This document shows, in pieces, positions 11,540-23,653 of a DNA stretch of 64,000 nucleotides. Location: positions 56,811,159 to 56,875,158 of the forward strand of contig CM049313.1 in the NCBI GenBank assembly GCA_026874595.1, given 5' to 3'. Every line of letters starts with the position of its first letter. Positions within the stretch are counted from its first letter, which is position 1. Under the pieces are notes generated by a model. The model did no database searches. It was not told the origin of the DNA and worked only from the letters and a program-made list of their open reading frames with translations. The stretch comes from Sipunculus nudus (lineage: Eukaryota > Annelida > Sipuncula > Golfingiida > Sipunculidae). A program made the position numbers and the translations under genes.

Positions 11540-12256
11540 CCAGTGCCATCTGAGCAATTGCAGTTTTTATATTATAATATTGATTCCAAAGTTAATAATG
11601 ATAAAAATGAAAAAAAAAGACTTGTGTTCTTAAGCTTATATTACATGTATGGAATGTGGATTAGACATGTGGAATGCGGATGAAAATTGATATTGATCAA
11701 ATAACTTAAGTGAGATTCCATATGTGTGGATCTGGCATGTGGAATGCATATCCAGTAACACAAATCGCTACATGTTGTGATCTTTGATGATATCAAGGGT
11801 CAAGACAGAGTATGCAAAGTGCCATGTTCTGGTACATATGAAATCTCTCAGCATGCATTCCTTGAGCCTCATTCCTTGCATATGGAATCTTAGCTTTATT
11901 CAGGTTCATTTTGATTGTTGATTATTGTTATCAAATTTTTCACTTTAAGATCAATTTTCAGTTACTTGATAGAGGCACTACCATTTGATAGCTTTAGTTC
12001 ACTCTGTGAACTTATGCAGTGTCTGCCATCAACTGTATGCTGTATGTTACCATATATCTCATCAGTTGCTGCAGCTATCATCATGAAACTTTGCAGACTT
12101 TTTTTTCATGTGATGAATATGTGGGAATAAGTATTTGGTGGTGCCACCTATGTTAACCTACTTTCTGTGGGCTGAAATGTTCTTTTCATCTTTTTCCAGT
12201 GTAAGTCATAAAGTATTAACATTTTGGGTTTCATATCATAGCATAGGTGGCGAAAC

Positions 12257-12385
12257 CCGGAGGGGGGGGGGCACGGGGGAGGGGGGGGGCACGGGGGAGG
12301 GGGGGGGGCACAGGGGAGGGGGGGCTTGGCCCCCCCAATTAAATTGTTGGGGGGGAGCTGAGCCCCCCCCTCCTCCCCAACAAAA
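12257..12385. repeat. G-rich minisatellite plus a mirrored G/C block
   Basis: Three copies of a unit of about 20 bases, built on 'gcacgggggagggggggg', are followed by 'ggcttggccccccc', an AT-rich centre, 'gttgggggggagctgagcccccccc'. The second part can fold as an inverted repeat. The first part is an obvious G-quadruplex candidate on the plus strand. The proline- and glycine-rich frames on both strands here are artefacts of this composition. Confidence 0.8.
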
Positions 12386-12748
12386 TGATCGGTAAAAAAC
12401 ATACACTATTTTATTATTGAGTATTTGCACTGTTACATATATATATATATAGCCTCCTTGGCTCGGGCCCTTCGCGCCCTCAGTACTTGGAGTACCATTT
12501 AAACAAGGCTGCAGCCTCTGGGATTAAGATGCAAAAAAAATTTTTGCAAAGTTGATATTCTGTATGAAAATGCATCATTTGCCAGACAAAAAATCTCTTT
12601 ACAAGGAGGTACTGTTTCACTAAATGCTCCAAAAATAACAGCAAAAATGCACCAGAATGCAGTGGCATACATACAGTTTTTCAAAATATTCCACACCTCC
12701 TCACACACCCTCCCCTTTCTGGGATTTCCTCCTCGAATCTGCTTACTG

Positions 12749-12768
12749 CCCCCCCCCCCCCCCCCCCC
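12749..12768. repeat. Poly-C tract
   Basis: Run of about 20 C bases beside the TA microsatellite; simple repeat only. Confidence 0.9.
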
Positions 12769-12794
12769 GCCAATTGGGTCAGGCTACAGCCCAT

Positions 12795-12894
12795 TTATAT
12801 ATATATATATATGTGTGTGTATATAGATGTATATATAAATATATATATGGGTGTTTAGATGTATATATAAATATATATATGGGTGTATATATAA

Positions 12895-12949
<55 letters not shown>
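12795..12949. repeat. TA/GT microsatellite
   Basis: Compound array of (TA)n with GTGTGT blocks and a short higher-order duplication ('gatgtatatataaatatata' type text twice), ending in about 50 bases of pure TA. The tyrosine/isoleucine frames on both strands come from it. Confidence 0.9.
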
Positions 12950-12956
<7 letters not shown>

Positions 12957-13159
12957 ATAACTGGTCTACTATTGGGCCCTCCCAATGAAAATTTTGTTTT
13001 GCCGCCAATGCATAGTGAACAGTTCCTCAAAAGAAGGGTAATAAAATGGGTGTAATACTGTCAAATTATTACCATTATTTGATTTTGACCTGCAGGTGGT
13101 ACCACCTGTCCTACTTTCTGCAGGCTGTACTGGTCTTATGCTCTTTACACAGTCCTTTA

Positions 13160-13860
13160 ACTATAGGCCTACTTCCTATATGGTAAGCGCTGTTTGTTAT
13201 GACCTCGTATCCTGAATCGCTACACCAGAGGGGAGCACTGTATTTTTGTCCAATCAGATGAGACCTTGTGCTTGAAGACATGGCCAAGCGAGGAATACAC
13301 GGAGCCAATCATGTTCATTTTGTTTTGAGTGACAGCTCATAACCACCTTAACTGTATGAACAGGCCACAGGCTCGGAGTGAATTGCCGCAGATGTGGTTT
13401 ACTTAGGGCGTTGGGCACATAGGATGCCCGGTCAGTGAGTTGTAATTCAAACGAAATGTAACAACAAAGGCTGTGTGCACACCTCGCTGGCTGGTTTCAG
13501 TTCTGCAGACACCAGACACATGGCTATGCTAACACAGTCATACTGTCAGAATTGAATCGGTCGATGATGCAAGAATGCAGAGGGAGCAATTAAAATTCGA
13601 ACGTAAACTTGTCTTCAAACGGCGCTTGAAGCGCAGCTATGGGTGGAGCCAGGATGCCTGTCGCATGTTTGTTTATTGGCATCTGGTTGGCTGCTTGTCA
13701 CATCATTCTCACGTTTAGTTCAGGGAACATCGAACCATCATCCGGTGTCTTAATTTTTCATAAACAGTCAAAGCTGGCAGCGTGAAAATCATCTGCATCT
13801 TTAGAAGCGTAAGAACTTCCGCTGCCTCGGGAGCGTATACTGGTCTTTTCTGCTTCTTTA
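13160..13860 (+). promoter_or_regulatory. CpG-enriched island in the intron; possible alternative promoter with a short signal-peptide-like frame
   Basis: This segment is clearly richer in G+C and CpG than its surroundings ('aacgtaaac', 'aaacggcgcttgaagcgcagc', 'atcatccggtgtc'). On the plus strand an ATG at 13639 opens a 48-codon frame (stop 13783-13785). It begins MGGARMPVACLFIGIWLAA and looks like a secretory signal or a single membrane segment. It could be a first exon for an alternative transcript that splices into the exon at 14315, but no good donor with matching phase is evident. It may equally be an unrelated GC-rich repeat. Confidence 0.3.
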
Positions 13861-14157
13861 AGGTTATGTCACAAAATAACTATATTTTGTCTACATCATA
13901 TCAAAGTAAGCAGTTTATTAAAGGAAGGGCAATTAATGAGTGTAAATTCAGTTAAATAATTGCAAGATGGCATCTTTACAGAACTTTGAATTTTCTCTTC
14001 TGATTAATCTATGTACCATTCATCCTTTTCTGTCACATTAATAAATGGTTCACTCTGTACACTTGTGCAATAGCACAGTTTCCACTTGGAAATGCATGAA
14101 TGGTATTTTACATTCACTTTTTTATTTCTTAATAACCCACCATCATGCACAGTAATT

Positions 14158-14190
14158 CACAGAGTGACCCCTGGGTCTCTTGTTATAATT
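14158..14190 (-). repeat. Isolated terminus of the dispersed hairpin-ended element family
   Basis: 'gtgacccctgggtctcttgtt' is the reverse complement of the terminus seen at 26228 ('aacaagggacctatgggtcac'). Nothing else of the element is recognisable here. Confidence 0.5.
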
Positions 14191-14314
14191 AGAAGAATTC
14201 TCGTCCAAAGAATAACTCACTTAACTGAGACTTCCTGCCACAGGTTTTCACCACAAAAGTAGACTAATACTTAGCAATTTCCAGGGTTTATTAAAATATT
14301 ATTTCTGGTTTCAG

Positions 14315-14511
14315 CGAGAAGAGAACGAGCAAGTCAGGTACAGATGCAGCCAACAGAGATATACACACCGACACAAGCAGCTTTGATCAACCAATACAGT
14401 GATAATGCAAACCATGTGGCCCCAAGTGCACCCCCTGACCCTGTGGCTAGTGCCCCTCCAGCCTATGATACAGTGGTTTCTTCAAATAAATATAATACGC
14501 CACAAAACTCG
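14315..14511 (+). CDS. Cytoplasmic-tail exon of the LDLa protein, with PSAP and PPAY motifs
   Basis: The exon runs from the acceptor 'ctggtttcag' to a GTTAGT donor, with two leading bases and 65 codons. It encodes a polar, proline-rich tail beginning ARRERASQVQMQ. It carries PSAP (codons at 14422-14433), the type of motif bound by TSG101 of ESCRT-I. It also carries PPAY (14455-14466), a PPxY motif of the kind bound by WW domains of Nedd4/Itch-family ubiquitin ligases. This combination suggests a receptor or adaptor that recruits ubiquitin ligases and the endosomal sorting machinery; the function is inferred from motifs only. The last 48 coding bases are the first copy of the 68-bp tandem repeat that continues into the intron, so the donor chosen here has downstream competitors. 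Confidence 0.85.
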
Positions 14512-15027
14512 GTTAGTAGGTCTCCTCAGTGTATGATACTGTGGTGTCTTCAGATAATCATAATACCACACAAAACTTGGTTAGTAGGTCTCCCCAGTGT
14601 ACGATACTGTGGTGTCTTCAGATAATCATAATACCACACAAAACTCGGTTAGTAGGTCTCCCCAGTGTACGATACTGTGGTGTCTTCAGATAATCATAAT
14701 ACCACACAAAACTCGGTTAGTAGGTCTCCTCAGTGCATGAAACAGTTCTGTCATCAGATAAATATAAAACAGCTGAAGAAAATAGTTAGTAAGTCTCTTC
14801 AGTGTACTACACAGTTAATAGGTCTCCTCAGTGTGTGATACAGTGGTGTCTTCAGATAAATACAATTTTGGACAAGAACGGGTTATTAGGTCTCCTCAGT
14901 GTGTGATACAGTTGTTACCGGTACATCGAATAAATGTTATATGCCACAAGAACTGGTAAATAGGGCTGCCCAGTCTGCGATACAGTAATGTCATCAAACA
15001 TATAATAAAATGCAACAAGAACTTGTT
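14464..15027 (+). repeat. 68-bp tandem repeat grown from the exon end, about 8 copies
   Basis: The first unit (14464-14531) is the last 48 coding bases of the cytoplasmic exon plus 20 intron bases, including the donor 'ctcggttagtagg'. Donor-like copies start 68 bases apart, at 14512, 14580, 14648 and 14716. Later copies to about 15027 are diverged ('gttagtaagtc', 'ggttattagg', 'ggtaaatagg'). The period is not divisible by three, and the frame that runs past the first donor stops at 14623-14625. Confidence 0.9.
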
Positions 15028-15339
15028 TATCCCAACTGAAGGTGAGGCCCTTGCTATGGGCTGCCTTTATTCGTGCAGGTAGAGCTGACCTGTGATACAA
15101 CTATCAAGTTGGTGAACAGTGATGCCTTTCTCTGAGCATGGATTAATATATTCCTGCACTATGTGTAAGAGTTACGTTAGATCAGGATATTATTAACATT
15201 CCAGATCTTTTTTGGTTGAATGTTGGTGGAGGTGCATTTGTGGTCTCTGACAACTTTCCAGTTGGACTTGGAGTCAGCTTTTCATCTACTCTGTACATTT
15301 TTCTGTAGAATTAAGTGGTTTCTGGCTTACTCTCCATAC

Positions 15340-15905
15340 ATTTTAATTAACTCTACGTGATTCTTATAAAGAAAAGTTCTTATAATAATGCTTCTAGGAT
15401 GGGTGTAGACTATGTTTATCTACAAGCTGTTAGTTAATACAATACATGCATCAAGGTTGACAAAGAGAAAAATCATTTAACCTATAGTGGTTGGTTGCAT
15501 ATGTGTGGAAGTTGAAAGGACACCAGTTGCGAAACAACCTTTTCAGAACTCTGCTTCATCTGACTTGCCACCAGATGTCCTTGTTGAATAGATTTGGATT
15601 ATTTTGGTGGCCCCCATATGTTATAAACACATGGATATAAACAAAATAAAGATTTACAAAATGAAAAGCCTGTCTTTGATGTGATTGGCATTTTCCTTGT
15701 TGAATAGTTTTTGATTATTTTGATGGCCCCCCATGTTATAAACACATGGATATAAACAAAATGAAGATAAACAAAATGAAAAGCCTGTCTTTGATGTGAT
15801 TGACATTTTCTGGCTTATTTTACAAAAGTTTCAAGGGATTATCTCTAGTTAATGTATAACAGATATTAGAAAAGGCCCCTTTGATGTATTTTAACTGTAT
15901 ATCTG
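15340..15905. repeat. Interspersed repeat, related to 25530-25915, with an internal ~115-bp duplication
   Basis: Text such as 'ttaattaactctacgt', 'agttgcgaaacaac' and 'tctagttaatgta...ggcccctttga' recurs in order at 25530-25915. Within this copy the segment 'ccttgttgaatag' to 'gtctttgatgtgattg' is present twice in tandem (about 15575-15690 and 15695-15805). No coding sequence. Confidence 0.65.
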
Positions 15906-15915
15906 TGTTTTGCAG

Positions 15916-15978
15916 GGTTTACCCAGCTATGATGACGTTTCAGACATCCCAGCAGGAACAACCAGCATCAAAGTGTGA
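15916..15978 (+). CDS. Last exon of the LDLa protein, with an LPSY motif and a PDZ-ligand-like C-terminus
   Basis: The exon follows the acceptor 'tgttttgcag' in phase 0 and encodes GLPSYDDVSDIPAGTTSIKV and stop (TGA at 15976-15978). LPSY is a second, LPxY-type WW-binding motif. The end SIKV fits a class II PDZ ligand (hydrophobic at positions -2 and 0). The four visible exons together encode about 159 residues. The 3' end is not fixed: AATAAA-type sequences occur at 17131-17136 and further on, but none can be tied to this gene. Confidence 0.85.
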   Translation, partial: GLPSYDDVSDIPAGTTSIKV

Positions 15979-18900
15979 CATCATAACTATTCAACAAAGC
16001 AAAGGATAACAGGGATACACAGTTTATGCAGGTTTTATATATGTGTGTATGTGTACATCAATATTCACTCATTATGAACATAGTGCTTTTACAAGCATTT
16101 TGGGCTGATATGCATAATAAGATTAATGTCCATTATGTTAAGGGCATGTTTTTACATGTTTGGGCATGTTTTTATGATTTTGCGGTTTAGCTGTGATTAG
16201 TTAGTTACAGAAATCAAGTTTCATCAGTCTGTAAATGAAAGACTATTTTCATCTACATCTATGTCCGGTATAGAGTGGTTTGTATAGATGAAATACTGTC
16301 AAACTGTCAGAAAAGTATGCATGGAACCATCTCCTTGCTGTAACCTCTCCATTACAGATCGAATGAAAATGATATGAAACATATATATTAACGGGTAAGA
16401 GACATTAACCTCTCTAAACAAATACTATGGTTTGCTTTATAATTGCAGGTTTCAGTTTTTCATGAATTTAACTGTCTTACTGTTTTGCGAGAATCAAATA
16501 TCTCTCCAGGAAGTAAATTATACAAAGAGTATACATCGGTGTATGAAGTGTATTTATATGTCCACAAAATCTTAAACATCAAGAACACAAGGGTATTAAG
16601 AGCTGTTGGAAAATTGATAAAGGTCATGAATTTTTTCAAAGCACTTGAAAGAGTCCTTGATTCAATATACATGTTAATATTTAAAAATGGACTACAGTCG
16701 CACAAAGTATATTTGGTGTCAAAATCATATCCTGTGTAAAGCATGTTAGAACAAAACTCCAAACAGGAACAATTTTCACTTGTCATGTGAGACAAGGAAA
16801 ATTCCTGCAAAATGTCATGAATATGTTTGCCTAGGGAATCCTAGAATACAGGTATTATGATAGACAGGTATGCTTACATGGTATTTACATATTTTTCACA
16901 CTATGTTTTAAACTTTTCAATGGTCTATGGACTGTTGGTGGCATTGTCTTAAATTATGAATGTATGGAACCATAAGAAATGAATGAGACATTACTATTAT
17001 ACCTTCTTGCTCTCATGGTTTCATATAAAATCTAGAAGTCATAACCAGTCTCAAAGACATTAAGCCAGCCTCCCATCTTCCAAATAATCGCTAGGATCGG
17101 TAGAGGTCAGGGTGTGCTGCTTTCTCATTTAATAAAATCTTGCAGGGAAATTCAGCTATAAAATTCTTGACATTATCAAAAATTTTCTATCCAAAATGTT
17201 TTCTGATTGGAAACTTCAGTATATATGATGTATCACCAAAAATATCAGCCAAATTTTAGCTTTCTTTCATCATTTATTATGAGAATAACAATCAAGAGGA
17301 CGAAATGACAGTGACCAAAATGGTTGGAAAAATCTGTTGATATGCATGCAAAATAGGCAGTTGTGCAGGCCCTTGCCAGCAGGTGAGACGTGGATTTTTC
17401 AGGCCACTTAAAACAAATCATGTTTCTTATGAATCTCATGTTCTCTTGAGATTTCACCCCTTGGCCTTTGAAGCATAGCAGGGCTTTGGTGGGGGATGAT
17501 GGATGCCAAGGGGATGACCTCACCATTGACCTTCCATCACCAGGCTGGTTCCAATCATGGGTGTTTTACACAATGTGCTGATATGTCTCCTTGGGTTTTT
17601 AACCATTTTTTGGGCAATTTAAATTTTGAATTTTTAATCATTCAGCTGATGTAACACTCATCTGTCTCAGGGCTAAATAGTATTCAGTCAAACAGGTGTG
17701 TTTTCATTGTGGGTTTCATATATCAGGGGTCATCTGTACTTAGTGACCATGTATGTATTTTTAACCCAGTTGAAACTAATGATAAAGGAATACCACTGAG
17801 TTTGAGGCCAATTTGTGATGTTGGATTCAGTGTTTTTAGATTTATTTTTGAGGGGAAAGAGGAAATATTTTATATCATAACAGAAATTTTCACATCAATG
17901 TTCTAACTGCCTTTGTGCCATAAATATGTTAATATGTGACAATGGGATTTGTATGTAACTTTTATATACCGGTAATACTGTTTTAAATTCATGTTAATAT
18001 CTATACAAATATACATGTGTATCTTTTTACACTATTTGTTATCCTGTTGTAGAGATATATTGTTAAACATGATATTTCCTATTACGTGTCAGATAACCTT
18101 GTATACATATGGTGAATGTAATGCACTCTCATAGCATGAACAGTTTCAACTATTTTTGTTTAATGTGTGGTATTTCATATTGATATTAAATACAAAATTA
18201 GCCATTTTCAATTTTAAGAGGTTGATATTCAAGAATTGGCAGCTGTTGTTGCTGGTTAGAGATGATATCTTGATTGTGTAGACAGGTTTGCCTGATTTTG
18301 GTACCAGTAACAACATTCAGCCAGAATCGAGAATCCTCACATGCAAGTTCAGCCACAGCTGATCCTACCTGACACTTGCATAGGTAATGCCTGGTCATAG
18401 AATGTGACCTGTATCAGTCAGGGGCCATTAACTGGACTGAGTTTTGTCTGATCAGCATATCATGTAAAACTGAAAAATAACTAAATCTAAAGAATAATTG
18501 CTGATGTCACACACTGCACATGGGTGAGAAGTATAGCTTACTGCATTTTTGACCTTTGACCTGTTGAACCTGTGTTCTATCCATACACAGCAGTGCTTGT
18601 GCAGTATTAAGGGATTTGGGGTTTGGGAAAGGGGTGTGTCGGGGGGGGGGGGGGCTGGGGTGGCTGTGTTGGCAGGGTTGTAATTAATTTGTCCATGAAC
18701 AGCACATGCTTGATTTCATCAGTGGTTGTGAAATGAACAATTCAGAGACCATGAAAAATACAGTTAAGTTTCTGACCTGCCAGACACATGCAGAATTCCA
18801 AATTTTCATGTTCGAACTCTAGGGGATGCATGAGGACTAGCAAATTAAATTCATGCAGAATCCTCATACCCAGTCCATCATCAGTAATTATTAAATCCTG

Positions 18901-20360
18901 TCTAATAAAATTGAGTTGAAGGATGGATATTATGGTATGGTCCCCACACAAATAATTTAATCCATTTAAGTTATGTATAATGGAATAAGTGGATGTGCAG
19001 GATACCAATTTTTAAGGCCAGATAACCTGTATAGGTAATAAGAAAGTCGGTGAAAGGAATTTCCTATTCTTCATTAAAATAAAAAAAAGTATTAAATATC
19101 AGCTTTCAGTTACAAATTATCAGTTATTAGATATTTAATCAAGCCATAAAATTGGTTATTGTTGTGTTGAAAACATTAGCACAAAAGAAGTCTGCTATAA
19201 TATAAATGCAGGGGTATATGTGACTTTGCATGTGTGATACATTACAATATTTGTTTTATAACTAAGATACTGGATAGATAAATATTATAAATTTGATACA
19301 TTATACAACAAAAACACTCAGTTTATGTAAATGGAGGCCCAATATGAAATGTATACTATTTTAACCTCTGATATTTTCTTAATATATTTTTGTTGGTGAG
19401 GTGTTTTTGATGACTTATCTTATGATGTTGTTTATATCTTTTAGTTTACAGAGTGATGTTTATGAAGTGATACATGAGTTTAATTTGTTTGCTATGAATA
19501 TGTTGATTTGGAGGGTGATTTTATACCTTAGGAAGTGAAGGTACATGCACTGTTAAATATCTATTTATCGTATCAAGTTTAAGGTGTATAGTTATTTGTT
19601 ATTTAATGATTAATATAGAATGGGGTACCTTATAAAGGTAACATACAATGTGTGCCTTTGTTTTAAATCTGCAGCTCCAACTTGATATAACCGTAAATTC
19701 TTCATGATTATCTGAATCTTCAGTTGGACACTTTAGTGCTCTTAAACCAAATTTTCACCATACTCACTCTGTGGCTTTAAGTGGAGATTATCTGGAAGCC
19801 ATAATTTTGTAACCAAGTTCAGGCTACCTTTTTTCATAAATACCAGACTGTGCTATATCCCCACAGGAATTAGGGGAATAGCCAGGGATAGTGGATGGTT
19901 TTAGACTTATCTATATAACCAAACAATGATATTAAACATTAAAACAGCAGCATAAAAGATCTGCCTTTTACTCAGTTCTCTGGTTCTAATTTGAGTTGTA
20001 TTGAATGCTCTAGCTTTAGAAATTAGGGGAAGTAGTTTTGAAAACTCATTTTTATGCAAGACTTTATACATGTAACAACCTACACGAACAAAAACTCTGA
20101 AGAATGTCTTGATATCTAATTACAGATTTCTCAGGTACTTGTTTTTACAATAAATTTGTATCAAAGTTTGCATCATAAAGACAAAATATGTACTTGAAAA
20201 AAATAAATGTATATTCTTATCCTCTTTTTTCACTTGTAGAATATGACAAATGTCAATATGACAAATCTCATAAAAATGTATTGAAAATGTTACTGATATC
20301 AGTGCTAAAAATTTATTTGTTTTATGGACATCACCAATATGGGTTTAGAAATTGTAAAAA
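15979..20360. other. 3' untranslated or intergenic sequence, nothing recognised
   Basis: AT-rich DNA between the stop of the LDLa gene and the 27-bp repeat. Open frames at 16443-16810, 17245-17526 and 18742-19008 overlap on both strands or lack homology and splice context. A G run lies at 18641-18654. Confidence 0.5.
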
Positions 20361-20364
20361 TTGT

Positions 20365-20553
20365 CCCAGTATAATGTTTATCTTAGGATTTCCCACTATC
20401 ATGTTCATCTTAGGATTTCCCTATATTATGTTCATCTTAGGATTTCCCAGTATTATGTTCATCTTAGGATTTCCAAGTATCATGTTCATCTTAGGATTTC
20501 CCATTATCAAGTTTATCTTAGGATTTCCCAGTATCAGGTTTTTCTTAGGATTG
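20365..20553. repeat. 27-bp tandem repeat, about 7 copies
   Basis: Copies of 'atgttcatcttaggatttcc' plus about seven variable bases run head to tail. Because 27 is a multiple of three, two forward frames stay open and give repeating MFILGFPSI or HVHLRISQY peptides inside a 147-codon frame (20188-20631). There is no signal peptide, splice context or recognisable domain, so I treat it as a minisatellite. Confidence 0.8.
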
Positions 20554-21694
20554 ATGGACAGGAGTCAGTCATTTCTGAGAAATGGTTTGATGGTCAATGA
20601 TGAGCAGCTTATGTTGAATTGCATAATTTGACTTTTGAAAGAAAGAGGCTTATTCTGTTCATGAAAGTATATTTCTATTCACTGTAAATGCAAGGCATAA
20701 GTGTTTATTTTGTTATTGTTTGGTGATGCTTTTAATAAAAGAATATAACCACCCAACACATGTTTTTATTGCTTATGTTTATTCTTAATCATCATAATTA
20801 TATACCTACAAAATGTTGTCTGGTACTTGACCCTGACTACACTTTATCTGGTTGACATTTTTAACTAAATTAACAAAGTTAATCCATTTAAAGGAAGAAC
20901 TGAAAATTGTTTTTAATGTATAAGTCTGTTGTGTGATGTCTGTTAAAGGAGCACAAATTACCAGTGATACTGGGAAAAAAAATGGTCAAACATGAAACTA
21001 AGTTAGTGCAGCTCATTACATCTAGAAATTGCCACTTCAGGATTGCCTTGTACCAAAACCACTGTGTTGTATTTTTCATATTTGGAATGAAAGTTCAATA
21101 GGTTTTGTTTACACATTCAGAGAATTATGTGAATATTGTGTCATTTCTAGAAGTTATATATTGGAACAAATAAAATGGATTAACAGAACAGCAGGAAATG
21201 ATTAGTAGACTGTCAGCTTAAAGCTGGCCTTACTGATGGACAAAAGACCACTTAGCTCAGGATGACTCAATTCTGAGCAGGAATGTGGCTAGGTACCAGT
21301 CTATTATTCTAAAACACTTAATATTCAGTTAACTTTGTTTTTAAGTTTCAAGGTGTTTTTTTTTACAGTGAAAACTACACAATTAGTGCAGGCTATGAGT
21401 GGACATCATGGTAGTAAAGTATAAAACAAATAAATTACATTGTATAAAATAGGTTTATTTGTAATACATTTAGTTACACACATGATGGAATTTAATGGGG
21501 TACCTACTTAATCATATGCAAATGAATATTCATGAATTATGAGTGTATAGTTTGAACACATCTTTGTTAAAATGTAGTTTGTTTAAATACATTATACACT
21601 TACATATCAATATCATTTACATAGGAATAATCAAACAAGCATTTCATATTAATATGTACATATATACAAACTTTCTCTTATATTTGGTCTTCAT

Positions 21695-21991
21695 ATATAT
21701 AAATATATATATACATATATATATATTTATTTATATATTTATTTATATATATAAAATTAAATGGAATGAATGAATAATGATGATGATAAATACAACAAAT
21801 GATAACATAGATATTACTTAGGTACAACCTTGTACAGGTTTAAATTATGGTTAGTCAAAAACATTTCATACAAGCATCCTTGGTATATATACACAGTTTA
21901 CGAAAATATATGCCATTCACACTGAGTAGTCTTAAGTGGCAGTTGTCTCGCACAGTGATTACTTATAACCCCCCCCCCCCCCCCCCCCCCC
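21695..21991. repeat. TA microsatellite and poly-C tract
   Basis: TATA/TTTA repeats at about 21695-21752 and an uninterrupted C run at 21969-21991. No gene between them. Confidence 0.85.
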
Positions 21992-23159
21992 AAACCGTCT
22001 CAAAAGGCCAGCTATGCAATCCTGCCATCTGCCGGCAAAAACAGATACTATCACTTGTGTCGGTCTTATAATATTTCATTGTTAATACCAAATCCACAAA
22101 TAGGTGCTCATCACTTTTGCCAATCCTTACACATTATAAATGACCAGCTTTTGGCCAGAAACTGATAGATTTTAATAAAAGCATAAGCATGGGTCTTATT
22201 TTCTAGAAAGAAAGCAAGACAACAACTTTTACAGTAAAAAGTGATGCAATTAAATAGTCTACATGAAGTAAGGATCTTGAAGATTTATGTGTTCAGGAAT
22301 AAAATAAACAGTAGGAATTCCCTAAATGCAAAATGAACATGCAAAAATTGTGTATTATGCCTTAATGGCTATGTTGGGAGGGTTACATCATGGCAGTTTT
22401 AATCTAGAATATATAAATTATTTACATAAGACCCATTTGTAGTTGACTGTCAATATTTTTGTCATTCTATACCATGTTTAATGGAATTCATGGATTAATT
22501 GTGACATTGCGTGTTGTATGCTAAAATGAAACGATGTGTGAAAACATAATTAGCTACTTCATCATGATATAACTATTTTCAGACGCGTTATTATTCCTTA
22601 CCACGAATATGATAGTATTCATACATTTAGGACCTGCATGTGTGGCGGTTGTTCTCTGCAGGTTTACATGACAAGGTCCAGTCTCAACACTCAATTATAA
22701 TAATCACATTTATGTCAGCTAATTTACATGCAGTAGATAAATTGACTGTGAAAATCAGTGTATTTTTTGTGTATTGGGAAATCAACTTTTATATATATAT
22801 TCTTGATTACAGTCTATGAGTCCAGAGTCTCACATTCTTGACTGAACACATAAGTCCCACAACAATATTTAAATGCACATTACTCCCTGTGCATATATAA
22901 ATTCCTGGGTTGTCAAGCTTGAATCTGCAGGTCCTGGTGAGATATATGGTGCATAACATGAGGTATTATCCAGGTCCAGGCAGTATCAATGCACTGCATT
23001 CAGTTCACCAGCTGTCCCACTGAGAGGCTGAACTTTTGAGTGTTGGTGAACTATTTCCCCGTACATGCACACACATAAACCTTTAGGCATGAGATCATTT
23101 GATGAACCATTTCTAACAAGCCACCAAAATGTAGTACCGAAGAATGATGACCTTTGATC
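21992..23159 (-). other. 3' flank of the voltage-sensor gene
   Basis: Sequence downstream (minus strand) of the stop at 23160-23162, probably 3' untranslated in part. Candidate reverse-strand AATAAA signals occur further down (for example 'tttatt' near 21451), but the poly(A) site cannot be placed. Confidence 0.35.
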
Positions 23160-23186
23160 TCAAAGGTCTGTCATTGGAACATCATC
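23160..23186 (-). CDS. HVCN1-like: Voltage-sensor protein, final exon (C-terminus)
   Basis: After the minus-strand acceptor 'tcctttttcag' the exon reads DDVPMTDL and stop (TGA, 23160-23162), in phase 0 with the exon at 23654-23775. The end MTDL fits a class I PDZ ligand (Thr at -2, Leu at 0), which would let a scaffold place the channel. The function of the motif is inference. Confidence 0.75.
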   Translation of the reverse strand, partial: DDVPMTDL

Positions 23187-23653
23187 CTGAAAAAGGAAAG
23201 TATTTCACATGTAAAATTGCGATTACCTCATTCCTTAAATAGTTCTAAAAAATTCTCAAGAATCACATTCACTTTTCCCTGGAATTTTGTCTTGGTTTTA
23301 TTTAAGAAATGTAAATTAATCAATAACATTTGTTTATCAAAATTTGAAAGCTACAAGAATGCTAAGAGTGTCTATGCACTATGGCCTTATGATAAAGATA
23401 ACCAGGTTTAAATAAAAAAACAAAGTTTAATTCATTTAGATTTTAATAATATTTAATTCATGTAAATGGAGAATTAAAACTCAATATATCTCAGGCATTT
23501 AGCTGCAATGAAAGACTGACTGCTACTTTTCACAGCTATGTTATATATTATATTTATCTTGTATTATCAAAGATTATGAGATTAAGAAATGGTGATAGTT
23601 TTATTTTTATTGCTTGATTCTGCAATGAAGCAGATTATGTGGACGATACTTAC

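Noticed and set aside
12135-12430. Proline- and glycine-rich open frames on both strands
   Set aside because: They are produced by the G-rich minisatellite and occur in several frames at once.
12657-13055. 132-codon frame with Tyr-Ile repeats
   Set aside because: It runs through poly-C and TA microsatellites; the reverse strand is open in the same way.
16443-16810. Overlapping frames of 98 and 116 codons on opposite strands
   Set aside because: Neither has a recognisable domain, splice context or coding composition.
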